64,000 nt of DNA from Aureimonas glaciei (GCF_014643375.1 NZ_BMJJ01000001.1:248001-312000); one strand, 5' to 3'. Numbered from the stretch's first letter, positions 9,601 through 18,347 are shown. Program-made: numbers and translations. Notes: generated by a model not told the origin, from the sequence alone.

Positions 9601-10250
9601 ACATGGCGGCGGATGGCGTCGCGCTTGGACACGATCTCGCCGATCAGCTGGTCCAGGCCGAACTCGCCGCCGACCGAGAGCGCCGCGGCGAAAGCCTCGG
9701 CGAGCGCGGCGCGCTCCTCGCGCGGACGGCTTTCGCTGCCCGATCCGGTGATCAGCAGCCGCCGCGCCTCGGCGAGCAGAAGCGCCGTGGTGGTGCCGTC
9801 CATCACCTCGAAATGGCCGGGAACGTTCGCCTCCAGCGGGAACTGGTGCAGGATCGCCTCGCAGAAGGCGTGGATCGTCTGGATTTTTAGCCCGCCCGGC
9901 GTCTCCAGCGCCTCGGCGAAGAGTTTTCGCGCGTCGGCGATATCAGCGTCATCGGGCTTGCGGCCGGTGAGCCGCTTCAGCTCCTCCTCCAGCACGGCGC
10001 GCGGCGCCGTCGCCCAGGTGGACAGACGCTTGAACACGCGGTTCGCCATCTCGGCGGCGGCGGCCTTGGTATAGGTGAGGCAGAGGATTTTCGACGGTGG
10101 CGCCTTGGCGAGCAGCAGGCGCACGACGCGTTCGGTCAGCACATGCGTCTTGCCCGAGCCGGCATTGGCGGCGACGAAGACGGAGCTCGAGGGATCGGAC
10201 GCCCCGCGCTGCGCCTCGACGGTCCGGTCGGAAACCTGAAACCCGCTCAT
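6609..10250 (-). CDS. addA: Double-strand break repair helicase-nuclease AddA
   Basis: Catalytic subunit of AddAB, the alphaproteobacterial counterpart of RecBCD, which unwinds and resects DNA double-strand ends for RecA loading. 1213 residues. Walker A ANAGSGKT at 28-35, Walker B/DEAQD motif (LIDEAQDTSPRQW), motif III FAVGDEKQSIYSFQGA, and late UvrD helicase motifs (IMTVHASKGLEAPVVFL and YVGMTRA). A C-terminal PD-(D/E)xK nuclease is seen as GTIDRL...IIDFKTN near residue 1130. The ATG overlaps the addB stop (ATGA), so the two subunits are translationally coupled. The open frame extends upstream only as a shadow of addB. Confidence 0.96.
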   Translation of the reverse strand: MSGFQVSDRTVEAQRGASDPSSSVFVAANAGSGKTHVLTERVVRLLLAKAPPSKILCLTYTKAAAAEMANRVFKRLSTWATAPRAVLEEELKRLTGRKPDDADIADARKLFAEALETPGGLKIQTIHAFCEAILHQFPLEANVPGHFEVMDGTTTALLLAEARRLLITGSGSESRPREERAALAEAFAAALSVGGEFGLDQLIGEIVSKRDAIRRHVTEAGGLDPAVALLRRALGLADGETAETILSGVSPVPGFDDDFRENLAPLAAASSKATDQKLVQRLAAIEAAEEPGALLEALKTLCLTQKGEPFKPGSVATKAVADRFPDFAERLDTLVAHIQAIDDRMTTLRLAEASAAALVIADRLEEDYASLKRRRGKLDFEDLIVRTADLLSRSAAADWVHYKLDQGIDHVLIDEAQDTSPRQWQVMRSLVEEFFTGAAARNVVRTVFAVGDEKQSIYSFQGASPAMFSAERRRLGQRAGEARQAFAELRLHQSFRSARDVLDAVDRVFSDPANRQGLSFDDVAPTHESARGEEPGLVEVWPVVQALPRAEPEDWLTPLDVEPEASPANRLARRIASQIGAWIGDAITVKGETRAITAGDVLILVRKRSSFVEAMGKALRDQKIPVAGADRLVITDHIAVQDLMALGRTVANVEDELSLAAVLKSPLFDFSDDDLMALALSREGGEPLYLALRRLAGPEGLALLPDFVPDAGAAGLIERAQSAFTRLEALRDRAGFESVFAFYARLLGPEGGRAKLAARLGRDSGEVIDAFLDLALAEEEAGQPGLDAFLADLAAAPPEIKREMEHGKEEVRIMTVHASKGLEAPVVFLVDPGSAPFSHAHGARLMAWHGMPGLAPDQAPGFLWRADKSLENEAVAALKDEEKRLAGEEYRRLLYVGMTRAADRLVVCGTSGTRGPHEESWLQRVEAALRPDAAEITDAEGTVVGWRIGQAGSGQRLGAKPATATAELATIDLSTLPPEVLAPRPLSPSSAGEAHRIELEEGPAPELPQGTAGYVSPVLAGAGSPSFAIRRGLAIHRLLQVLPGLPQDERAAAAERYIAGAAADMPAPARAQALDSVLAVLADPEFGPLFAEGSRAEVAVTGMLTLGGRAYSVTGTIDRLAVSDDAVRIIDFKTNRPPPENLDAVPPAYVLQLALYRALLMPLYPDRAVRAGLLFTESPVLIDIPPAVMDDALARRANVAENRTPRPPNPTPA

Positions 10251-13200
10251 TCCGTCTCCTCGCCGCTGTCGTCGCCGACCGACCATTCGCGCGCCCGCGC
10301 CAGATGGTCGTAGGCGCCGGAATAGTCGCCGGCGAGAAACGGCCGCGGCCGTGAGACGAAGGGTTGTCCGGGATCGCGATAGGCGGCGACGAGCTGCCGG
10401 AATTTCACCAGCGCTGCGTCCGACAGGCGGTCGCCGGTGGTTTCGACGCCGGTCTTCTTGTCGAGATGCGTCAGCGTCTCGTCGTAGAGCTCGCGCTCGC
10501 GCAGGCGGACATAGAGAAGGTCCGAGATCGAGACGACCGGGCCCTTCGTCACGGCAAAGGCGCCGAGCCGGACCATCGCGCCTTCCAGCGGCAGCTGCGG
10601 CGCGAGCAGCGTGCGTGCCTGTTTCACCGAGGGGCTGGTGCCGGTCTTGAAGTCGATGATCTCGACCGAGCCGTCCTCCATCACGTCGATGCGGTCGGCA
10701 TAGCCCGACAGCACGGTGTCGAGGTCCTCGAAGCGCCAGGAGCCGCGCGCCTCCTCGAAGCGGCGGACGACGCGCGTCCCCCGCGCGCGCTCCCAGGCCA
10801 CGTAGTTCGCGGCCAGTGTCTCCATCCGTGGCCACCAGATCGCCTCGACCTCGGCCGGCAGCTGCTCGGCGTCGAATTTTTCGCGGGCGAGCGTCAGCAG
10901 CTTTTCCTCGGCGTCAGGGTCGGCGGGGTCGATGCCGTCGGTGACGAAGCCGGCCAGCACCGCATGGTAGAGATTGCCGCGGTCGGCGGCGCCGGGATCG
11001 CGCATGAGTTCCGGCATCGGCTCCAGCCGCAGGATCTTTTTGGCGTGGATGGCATAGGGGTCGCGGATCAGCGTCTCGACCTCGGTGACGGAATATTTGC
11101 CGGGCCGGTCGGCCAGCGGCGGCCGCGGCGCGGGGCGCGGGCTGCGCGGCACCTCCGGCAGCTGGTCGAGACGGCGGGCATGGCCGAGAAAAGCCGCCCC
11201 CGCCTGCCGCAGCCGCGCCGTGCCCGCCTCGCCGGCCAGCGTCGTCAGGCGCTGCAGCCAACGCGAGGCGATCGCCGGGGCGCCGCCGACGCGCTGCGCG
11301 CGCGTCATCACCACGCGGCTGGCCCCGAGTGCCTGGGTGAAATCGTGCGCGGCGAGGCCGATGCGGCGCTCCGGCGGGTCGAGCGCGATTTCCGCCCGCA
11401 TCAGCCGCGACAGGAAGGCGTCGCTGCCGGCCCGCGCCGGCCAGCTACCCTCGTTGAGGCCGCCGAGCACCATGGTGTCGACCGACTGGAGCCGCGCTTC
11501 CAGCGTGCCCCAGACGAAGGCGCGCGCCGACAGGCCGCCACGCGGCCGCACCGTCTCACCCGCCATCAGCGCCGTCATCACGTCGGAGAGTTCCGAGGAG
11601 GCGAAGGCGAAGCCGGTGTCCGGGCAGGCGAGGAGGCCGGCAAGGAAGGTCGCGAGCGCCGCGCCCGCCTCCTCGCGGTAGAGCTCGGAGGCATCGCCGT
11701 CGGGACCGGCTGCCAGCGCTTCCAGCACCTCGGTCACCGCGCGGGCAAAAATATCGACGGTCGCGGGCGGGGCCGGGCGCAGCGCGGTCAACGGCAGGAG
11801 GGCCGTCTCCAGCCGGGCGGAAAGCGTCACGGCGAGATCGCGGTCGGCCGCCGGGACCAGCCGCACCGGCCGGGGCGGGGCGCGCGTCGCGGCGTCCTCC
11901 GCTGCCGCCCGCGCCTCTGCGAAGATGGCGGCGAGCCGCGCGGCGTCGGCGATGCCGACGGTGCCGCGCAGGGAAAGGGTCTCGATCGCCCGCGCCGCAC
12001 GCCGCGCCTCGCCCGGTAGAAGGCCGAGCCGCAGCAGCGGGTGCTTCAGGAGCCCGACCAGCACGATCGGGTCGCCCGGCGTCAGCGCCGCCTCGACCGC
12101 GAGGGTCAGGAGCGTGCCCGGCGCCGTCGCGGCGAGCGGGCGGCCGGCGGAATCATTGGCCTCGATGCCGAAGCGTTTCAGCTCGGCGACGACGCGGCGG
12201 GCAAGGCTCCGGTCCGGCGTCGTCAGCGCCACGGTCGCCTCCGGCGCGGAGAGCGCGTCGCGCATGGCGATGGCGATGGCCAGCGCCTCCTCGCGCTCGT
12301 CGACGGCCTCGACCAGCGCCAGCCCGTCCAGCGCCTCGGGCGGATGGCGGGCGGTGCCCTCACCCCAGGCGTCGGTGGTCTCGGCCGGGCGCAGCGCGTC
12401 GGCGACGAAGGCCTCGCGCGCCGTGGCGGCGGAGTTCTCCGGCGGGGCGATGTGCTCGACGACCTCGCGCGGGATGAGCAAGCCGGCGAGGATCTTCTTC
12501 AGCCCGAACTGCGGATGGCCGGGGGCGGTGCCGGAGCGGCCGGGGGCGCGGGCGATGTCGATGGCGTCGAAGCCGCGCGGTTCCAGATGACGGTCGAGGC
12601 CGGGCAGGACCAGCGCGCCGTTCTCCATCTGCGCCACGGCCCGCATCAGCGCGAGGGTCGCGGGCGCCGTCGCGGTCGAGCCGGCCACGATCACCGGCCC
12701 GGCCGAACCGAGGCTGCGGTAGCGCTCGGCGGCGCGCTCGAGGAAGAGGTTGCGCGCGGCGGCGGCGTCCATGGCGCCGCGCTCGGCCAGCACCTCCGGC
12801 CAGAATTTCGTCAGGATCTGCAGGAAGGTCAGCGTCAGCTGCCACCAGCCGGCCAGCCTCTCCGGGGCGAGATCGACCAGGCCGGAAAGCGTCGCAGCCT
12901 CGTTCGTGGTTTCGTCCAAAAGGGTGGCGAGATCGCCGGCGAGCCAGAGCGCATCGGCGGCCGAGGCGGGCAGAACGACGGCCTCGCCGGCCAGCAGTTC
13001 GAGCGCCTGGGTGTTCAGCCCGGCCTTCCACTGCCGGACGAAGCGGGCGATCAGCATGCGCCGCTCGAGCGGCGACATCACCGGCTCGAGCCCGGTCGAA
13101 CCGGCGTCGAAGAGCGCGGCGTCCTCGTCGTCGCCGATGGTGCGGATAGCCGGGAGGATGGCCGACCGACCGCCGAGGGCGCGGGCGAATTCGGTGCCGA

Positions 13201-13366
13201 GGCTGCGGGCGGCGCGGCGGGTCGGCACGAAGAGGGTGATGGCGGCGAGCGCCAGCGGATCGTCCGGCGCGACGGCACCGCGCAAGACGCGCCCGTCGAG
13301 GACCGCTTCCGCCAGCGTTCTCAGGAAAGGCAGGCCGGGCGCGATGGACAGGACATGAGCTGACAT
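10247..13366 (-). CDS. addB: Double-strand break repair protein AddB
   Basis: Second subunit of AddAB, cytoplasmic. 1039 residues starting MSAHVLSIAPGLPFLRTLAE; the residues that would form Walker A in Gram-positive AddB (GxxGxGKT) are IAPGLPFL here, so the helicase site is lost, as in other alphaproteobacterial AddB proteins. The C-terminal nuclease is intact: YSVTEVETLIRDPYAIHAKK near 760-780 and IDFKTG near 905. Chosen start is ATG at 13366; an upstream in-frame start adds 12 residues without similarity. Coupled to addA by an ATGA overlap. It follows murU by 147 bp. Confidence 0.94.
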   Translation of the reverse strand: MSAHVLSIAPGLPFLRTLAEAVLDGRVLRGAVAPDDPLALAAITLFVPTRRAARSLGTEFARALGGRSAILPAIRTIGDDEDAALFDAGSTGLEPVMSPLERRMLIARFVRQWKAGLNTQALELLAGEAVVLPASAADALWLAGDLATLLDETTNEAATLSGLVDLAPERLAGWWQLTLTFLQILTKFWPEVLAERGAMDAAAARNLFLERAAERYRSLGSAGPVIVAGSTATAPATLALMRAVAQMENGALVLPGLDRHLEPRGFDAIDIARAPGRSGTAPGHPQFGLKKILAGLLIPREVVEHIAPPENSAATAREAFVADALRPAETTDAWGEGTARHPPEALDGLALVEAVDEREEALAIAIAMRDALSAPEATVALTTPDRSLARRVVAELKRFGIEANDSAGRPLAATAPGTLLTLAVEAALTPGDPIVLVGLLKHPLLRLGLLPGEARRAARAIETLSLRGTVGIADAARLAAIFAEARAAAEDAATRAPPRPVRLVPAADRDLAVTLSARLETALLPLTALRPAPPATVDIFARAVTEVLEALAAGPDGDASELYREEAGAALATFLAGLLACPDTGFAFASSELSDVMTALMAGETVRPRGGLSARAFVWGTLEARLQSVDTMVLGGLNEGSWPARAGSDAFLSRLMRAEIALDPPERRIGLAAHDFTQALGASRVVMTRAQRVGGAPAIASRWLQRLTTLAGEAGTARLRQAGAAFLGHARRLDQLPEVPRSPRPAPRPPLADRPGKYSVTEVETLIRDPYAIHAKKILRLEPMPELMRDPGAADRGNLYHAVLAGFVTDGIDPADPDAEEKLLTLAREKFDAEQLPAEVEAIWWPRMETLAANYVAWERARGTRVVRRFEEARGSWRFEDLDTVLSGYADRIDVMEDGSVEIIDFKTGTSPSVKQARTLLAPQLPLEGAMVRLGAFAVTKGPVVSISDLLYVRLRERELYDETLTHLDKKTGVETTGDRLSDAALVKFRQLVAAYRDPGQPFVSRPRPFLAGDYSGAYDHLARAREWSVGDDSGEETE

Positions 13367-13463
13367 GCCTGACGGTCTACACCCCATGGCTGCGATTCGC
13401 ACGCCTGCCGAAGTTTTCCGGCTCCCCGCGCCGCCGTGCGCAGCGCCGCTCTTGGCAGGCTCG

Positions 13464-13520
13464 TCTCAGGCCAGCCCCGTCTCAGTCAGGCCCTGGCTCA
13501 GGCCGGCCCTGCCTCAGGCC
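13464..13520. repeat. Short degenerate direct repeat of CTCAGGCC units
   Basis: Four imperfect copies of a 16-17 bp unit containing CTCAGGCC (starts near 13464, 13480, 13496, 13511) lie between murU and addB. The last copy covers the murU stop codon and is followed by a GCTGGC triplication that encodes the Ala-Ser-rich C-terminus of MurU. Probably slippage-derived; no function evident. Confidence 0.5.
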
Positions 13521-14278
13521 GCGCTGGCGCTGGCGCTGGCCAAGAAGGTCGCCTCGGCCTCGGCGATGGCGCCGGGGGTGCCAACCGTCAGCCACAAGCC
13601 GTCGAGCCTTGCGCCGAACAGCCGGTCGGCCTCGATCGCTTGGTCGAAGATGCGGTTCAGCGAGAATTTCTCCTCCGCCATGCCGGCGAAGAGTTCCGGC
13701 TTCAGGATGGCGGCGCCGGCATAGATGAAGGGCGACATGTCGCGCTCGCCGACGCGGGCGAGCCGACCCTCGACATCCATGGTGAAGTCGCCCTTGCCGT
13801 CGTAGCCGGTGGCTTGGCGCATGTCGGCGATGAGCAGCATGGCGTCCATCCGGGCGGGATCCCAGAGATCGGTCATTAGGTCGAGATTGTCGCGGTAGCC
13901 GTCGATCCAGAACGTGTCGGAATTGATGACGAAGAAGGGATTGGGCCCGAGTTCCGGCAGCGCCCTGACGATGCCGCCGCCCGATTCGAGCAGCATGTCG
14001 GTCTCGTCCGAGATGACGATCTCCGGTCCCTGGCGGCGGCGCAGATGCGCCCGCATCAGGTCGGGGAGGTAATGCACGTTGACGACGATCTTCTCGACGC
14101 CGTTGCGGGCCAGGGCATCCAGCGAATAGTCGATTAGCGCCTTGCCGCGCACCGCGATCAGGGGTTTGGGGATGGTCGAGGTGATCGGCCGCATGCGCTT
14201 GCCGAGCCCGGCCGCCAGGACCATCGCCGTCTTCGGCCTGAATTTGTCACGTCGCGTCATCGTCAGAGCCTCGAACAT
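13514..14278 (-). CDS. murU: N-acetylmuramate-1-phosphate uridylyltransferase MurU-like
   Basis: Nucleotidyltransferase expected to convert MurNAc-1-phosphate and UTP to UDP-MurNAc in cell-wall recycling, bypassing fosfomycin-sensitive de novo synthesis. 254 residues with the sugar-nucleotidyltransferase signature LAAGLGKRMRP (21-31) and the NSDTFW metal-binding Asp. The neighbouring upstream gene encodes the AmgK-type kinase that makes the substrate, which is why I prefer MurU over a glucose-1-phosphate transferase. Start at 14278 overlaps the fusion gene stop (TGATG), implying coupling; a downstream ATG at 14260 is a possible alternative. C-terminus ends in an Ala-Ser repeat. Confidence 0.85.
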   Translation of the reverse strand: MFEALTMTRRDKFRPKTAMVLAAGLGKRMRPITSTIPKPLIAVRGKALIDYSLDALARNGVEKIVVNVHYLPDLMRAHLRRRQGPEIVISDETDMLLESGGGIVRALPELGPNPFFVINSDTFWIDGYRDNLDLMTDLWDPARMDAMLLIADMRQATGYDGKGDFTMDVEGRLARVGERDMSPFIYAGAAILKPELFAGMAEEKFSLNRIFDQAIEADRLFGARLDGLWLTVGTPGAIAEAEATFLASASASAA

Positions 14279-15804
14279 CAGCGGCGCTTCGGCGCGTCGT
14301 CGCCGAGAAGGCCCCACCGGGAATACAGGGATTGCAGTGCGGCCAGCGCGGGATGATCCAGCGTGCGCGCGAGATATCCCTTAAGCCGCGGAATGTGACG
14401 CAGGTATTGCGGCTTGCCATCGCGTTCGTCGAGCCGCACGAAAATGCCGAGAATCTTCGACGCCCTTTGCGCCGCCATGATCGCGTAATCGCGCTCGAAA
14501 GCGTAGGCGTCGAAGCTGCCCTGGGCCCTGCGCGCCGCGGCATAGGCGGCGACCAGCCGCATCTCCAGTTCCGGCGCCACGTCGACGCGGGCATCCTGGG
14601 CGAGCGAGGCGAGGTCGTAGGCGGCCGGGCCGATCATCGCGTCCTGGAAATCGACGAGCCCGATCCGGTCCAGCCCGGCGCGCTCGCCCCGCCATACGAT
14701 GTTGGGCGAGTGCAGGTCGCGCAGAACGAGGCTCGTCTCGGCCTCGCGCAGGGTATCGAAGAGATCGGCCCAGACGGAAGTGTACTCCGCCCTTTCCTCC
14801 GCCGTCGCCGGCGCACCGCGCATGCGCGGAAAATACCAGTCGAGGAGGAGGCCGACCTCGATGGCCATGGCGCGCCGGTCGAAGTCTGGCACGGTGTGGA
14901 AGGTGTCGCCCTCGACCGGCAGGGCCGGGTCCCAGCGCTTCGCATGCAGTTCGGCCAGCATCAGCGCGGCGGCCTCGTAGCGCTCGGGGATCGGGCGGCC
15001 CTCGGCGTCGAGCACGGTGCCCCCGCCCAGATGCTCGATCAGGACGAAGCCCTGATCGAGATCGGCGGCATAGATTTCGGGCGCGGCAAAGCCTTCTGCG
15101 CGCAGGGCTTTGGCGACGGCGACGAAGGGCGAGACGTCCTCGGCGATGTGGGCGATGCGGGCATAGGGCAGGCCGTCCTGCACCGGCAGGCCTTGCGTCT
15201 GTCTCGGCGCATCCATCAGGAGCGCCGGATGGCCGCCGCGCAGGACGCTCTCGTAGCGGCGCGGCGAGGCGTCGCCGAAGAAGCGGCGGCGGTGGGTGAC
15301 CGGGAGGTTTTCGGCATCGAGGAAGGCGCGGATCGCCAGCGTCCGGCGCAGGCGTGCCAGGGCCTGCGGCGTGCCAAAAATCTCGGCGCGGCGGCCGTCG
15401 CCGTCGATCGAGAGCTCGACGCGAAGGCTGGCGGCGGTCACCACCGCGGGCGCGCGTTCCGGCCATTCGCAGAGGACGATGCCGGCCTCCGCCGCCTCGT
15501 CGAAGCCGAGCTCGTCCAGTTCAGCCGCGTCCGACAGGCGGTAGAGGTCGAAATGGGCGATGGGCGGGGCCGTGTCGTAGGTCTGGACCAGCGTGTAGGT
15601 CGGCGACGGCACGTCGAGATCGGCATCGTCCGCATGGGCGCGGATCATGGCGCGGGCGAGCGTCGACTTGCCGGCGCCGAGATCGCCGGAAAGCGCGACG
15701 ACGTCGCCCTGGCGCAGCATGAGGACCATGTCCTCGCCGAGCCGGCGCGTCGCGGCGTCGTCGGCAAGGTGGAGCAGAACGGGCGCCGGCGCCGGGTCGT
15801 CCAT
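14278..15804 (-). CDS. Fusion: TsaE tRNA-modification ATPase + AmgK-like sugar phosphotransferase
   Basis: 508-residue two-domain protein. Residues about 1-150 are TsaE, the ATPase of the tRNA N6-threonylcarbamoyladenosine (t6A37) machinery, with Walker A GDLGAGKST (40-48), SPTYTLVQTY and HFDLYRL. Residues about 165-500 are an aminoglycoside phosphotransferase-fold kinase like AmgK, which phosphorylates the anomeric carbon of MurNAc/GlcNAc: Brenner-type motif LRDLHSPNI near 365 and metal-binding DFQD near 385. TGATG overlaps link it to divL upstream and murU downstream. The same fusion is known in other Rhizobiales. AmgK activity is inferred from the adjacent MurU; the TsaE role is secure, with partner TsaB at 58815. 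Confidence 0.9.
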   Translation of the reverse strand: MDDPAPAPVLLHLADDAATRRLGEDMVLMLRQGDVVALSGDLGAGKSTLARAMIRAHADDADLDVPSPTYTLVQTYDTAPPIAHFDLYRLSDAAELDELGFDEAAEAGIVLCEWPERAPAVVTAASLRVELSIDGDGRRAEIFGTPQALARLRRTLAIRAFLDAENLPVTHRRRFFGDASPRRYESVLRGGHPALLMDAPRQTQGLPVQDGLPYARIAHIAEDVSPFVAVAKALRAEGFAAPEIYAADLDQGFVLIEHLGGGTVLDAEGRPIPERYEAAALMLAELHAKRWDPALPVEGDTFHTVPDFDRRAMAIEVGLLLDWYFPRMRGAPATAEERAEYTSVWADLFDTLREAETSLVLRDLHSPNIVWRGERAGLDRIGLVDFQDAMIGPAAYDLASLAQDARVDVAPELEMRLVAAYAAARRAQGSFDAYAFERDYAIMAAQRASKILGIFVRLDERDGKPQYLRHIPRLKGYLARTLDHPALAALQSLYSRWGLLGDDAPKRR

Positions 15805-18347
15805 CACTCCGCGGCCTCGCCGAACGCGTCGCCGGCCGGGAAGCGGCAGATCACCGTGGTGCCGCCCTTCGAGGAATCGATGGCGATCGAGCCCTTGTGC
15901 AGATCGAGAAAGCTCTTGACGATCGAGAGGCCGAGCCCGGCCCCGGAGTTGCGGCCGCCGACGGGATCGGATTCGAAACGCTCGAAGATGCGCGCCACCT
16001 GGTCGGGGGCGATGCCCGGCCCGTCGTCATGCACGAGGAAGGCGACCTCGCCATTGTCGCGTAGCGCCCGGACGCCGATGGTCGAGCCGGCCGGGGCGAA
16101 ATTGGCGGCGTTGGACAGAAGGTTGAAGAGGATCTGCGTGACCCGGTGCTCGTCGGCGCGAAAGCTCGTGCCGGCCCCGGAGACGTCGATGTCGATGCCG
16201 ATGTCGCCTTCCTTCAGCCGGTCGCGCACCGCCTCGGCGGCCTTGTTCACGGTGTCGGCGATGTCGACGTCGGACATTTCGAGATCCATCGTACCCGCGT
16301 CGATCGAGGCGAGGTCGAGAATGTCGTTGACGATGGTCATCAGCGAGGAGGTCGAGATCGAGATGTAGTCGAGATACTCGCTCTGGCGCGCCGTCAGCGG
16401 CCCGGTTTCCTTGGAGCGCAGGAGGGCGGAGAAGCCGATGATGTTGGTGAGCGGCGAGCGCAGCTCGTAGTTCACGTGCTTGACGAAGTCGGTCTTGATC
16501 CGGTCGGCCACTTCCAGCGCCTCGTTGCGCTCGCGCAGCATCCGCTCGGCCCGGCGGGCGTCGGAAATGTCGGAGAAGGTCAGCATGCTCTGGCCGTTCG
16601 GCAGGGGCACGATGCCGAAGCTGGCGATGCGCCCGTCGGCGAGCACGAATTCGCCGGAGGTGGCCTCGCGCGCACCCTCGTCGAAGGCGGTGACGGCCTG
16701 GCAGAAGAAGGCCCAGTCGACGGCCGGCCGGTCGTCTTCCGGCGGGCGGATCGCCACCGCGACGTTCTTCCCGAGGGCCTTGATGTGCGGCTTGGCGGCC
16801 AGAAGCTCTTCGGCAACGCCCCACATCTCGCCGAAGGCGGGGTTCGACAGGCGCAGGCGGCCGTCCTGGCCGAACACCGCGACAGCCTCGCTGAGATAAT
16901 CGAGCGTCTCGCCCTGCAGCTGGACGAGCGCCTTCAGCCGGCTTTCCAGCTCCAGCTTCTCGGTCAGGTCCTCGAACACCCAGGTTGCGCCGCCCTGCGG
17001 CTCCGGGCTGACGAAGATGCGCAGCGTCCGGCCGTCGGCGAGGTGCCACATCAGTTCGGTCGGCTCGGTGGCGCGGTAGGCGGCGATGATCTCGTGCTTG
17101 AGATCGCGCAGCGAGCGGTCCTCCGGCAGCACGCCGCGCGAGCGCAGCTGGTCCATCATCGCGACGTGGTCGGGGGCGGTGTCGAGATAGGCGCTGGTGA
17201 GGTCGAACAGCCGCTGGAAGGCGGCATTATGGTAGATCAGCTGGGTCTTCTCGTCGAAGCGGGCCACCGCCGTCGTCAGATGGTCGAGGGTTTCCGAATG
17301 GCTCTTCACCGTCTGGTTGAGCTCCTGGCGCACGGCCTCGGCCTCCGAGACGTCGACGGCAAGGCCCGCCGATCCGAGCGGGCCGGCGGCGTCGATGACG
17401 CTGAAGCTGCGGCGGTCCGCGTCGACGACGGTGGTCAGCCGGTCGACGAAGACGCTCTTGGTCTCGCGCGCCAGCGCGATCGCGGCGCGGTCCTGCTCGC
17501 CGAGGAATTCCAGCTGGCGTTCGACCGCATCGGCCACGCCCTTGCCGTCGACGGCGGCGGCATAGGCGCGGTTGACCCAGACCAGCCGTCCCTGGCGGTC
17601 GCGCAGCCAGACCGGCATGGCCAGCGCGTCGCAGAGGCTCTGCAGCGTCTCGACGGTCTCCAGGAGGCCCGCATGCTCGCGCCGGAGCCGGGTCAGTTCC
17701 TCGCGCAGGCCGGAGAGCGGCGAGAAGCGGACGATCGCGCGCGCCCCGATGGTGCGGCCCGTCGCCTCGATCGGCTGGCCGTCGAGATGGTCGATGGTGA
17801 GCGAGAACGGTTCGGCGCGGGTCTTCAGCCGGTCGATGAGCCCTTCCAGCCGCGCGGCGGCCGGCCGCTGCAGCCATTCGTGAAAGTCGAGAAAGCGCCG
17901 GGAATCGGACGGCGCGCCGGTGGCGGCGGGCAGGGCGCCGAGAATGTCGACCACCCGATCGCCGGAATAGACGATGATCTGCTGGTCGTCGCCGGAAAGC
18001 AGCGCCCCGCGCGTCTCGGCCTCGAAGCGGCTTTCGGCCAGTTCCGCCCGCAGCTGCTCGTTGGCCTCCTCGACGCGGCTGCGCTGCTGGATGAGCCAGA
18101 CCACCGCCAGCATGGCGACGCCGACGACGAGGGCGAAGAGGGCGAGATAAAGGATCTCGTTGGCGGGGATGTCGATTCCCAGGCGCTGTTCGATCGACTG
18201 GGCGGCGGCGGGCCTCGCCGACAGAGCCAGGACGGCCAGGCCGGCCAGACCGAGCCCGGGTCTTCCGGTTCGCGGGGTGGCCGAAAATTCGGGCCGGCCG
18301 GATCCCGGCACCCGGTCCATGCGGCGTCTTGGCATCATCGAAGGCAT
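15804..18347 (-). CDS. divL: DivL-like PAS-domain pseudo-histidine kinase (Tyr in place of His)
   Basis: Cell-cycle regulator; in Caulobacter DivL senses DivK and controls CckA and hence CtrA. 847 residues: N-terminal hydrophobic stretch ending AAAQ, a second membrane segment (ILYLALFALVVGVAMLAVVW), several PAS domains, then a HisKA-like box and an intact-looking HATPase domain (N box LFNLLSNAANFAP, G boxes DDGPGI and GAGLGLSI). The phosphoacceptor position is Tyr627 (VNYELRSPL instead of SHELRTPL), the hallmark of DivL. Start ATG 18347 has AAGGA 7 nt upstream; longer frames need TTG. Coupled to the tsaE fusion by TGATG. Confidence 0.9.
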   Translation of the reverse strand: MPSMMPRRRMDRVPGSGRPEFSATPRTGRPGLGLAGLAVLALSARPAAAQSIEQRLGIDIPANEILYLALFALVVGVAMLAVVWLIQQRSRVEEANEQLRAELAESRFEAETRGALLSGDDQQIIVYSGDRVVDILGALPAATGAPSDSRRFLDFHEWLQRPAAARLEGLIDRLKTRAEPFSLTIDHLDGQPIEATGRTIGARAIVRFSPLSGLREELTRLRREHAGLLETVETLQSLCDALAMPVWLRDRQGRLVWVNRAYAAAVDGKGVADAVERQLEFLGEQDRAAIALARETKSVFVDRLTTVVDADRRSFSVIDAAGPLGSAGLAVDVSEAEAVRQELNQTVKSHSETLDHLTTAVARFDEKTQLIYHNAAFQRLFDLTSAYLDTAPDHVAMMDQLRSRGVLPEDRSLRDLKHEIIAAYRATEPTELMWHLADGRTLRIFVSPEPQGGATWVFEDLTEKLELESRLKALVQLQGETLDYLSEAVAVFGQDGRLRLSNPAFGEMWGVAEELLAAKPHIKALGKNVAVAIRPPEDDRPAVDWAFFCQAVTAFDEGAREATSGEFVLADGRIASFGIVPLPNGQSMLTFSDISDARRAERMLRERNEALEVADRIKTDFVKHVNYELRSPLTNIIGFSALLRSKETGPLTARQSEYLDYISISTSSLMTIVNDILDLASIDAGTMDLEMSDVDIADTVNKAAEAVRDRLKEGDIGIDIDVSGAGTSFRADEHRVTQILFNLLSNAANFAPAGSTIGVRALRDNGEVAFLVHDDGPGIAPDQVARIFERFESDPVGGRNSGAGLGLSIVKSFLDLHKGSIAIDSSKGGTTVICRFPAGDAFGEAAE

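Noticed and set aside
7500-9890. Plus-strand open frame of about 800 codons opposite addA
   Set aside because: AddA on the other strand has all helicase and nuclease motifs; the plus frame has no ribosome site or recognisable domain.
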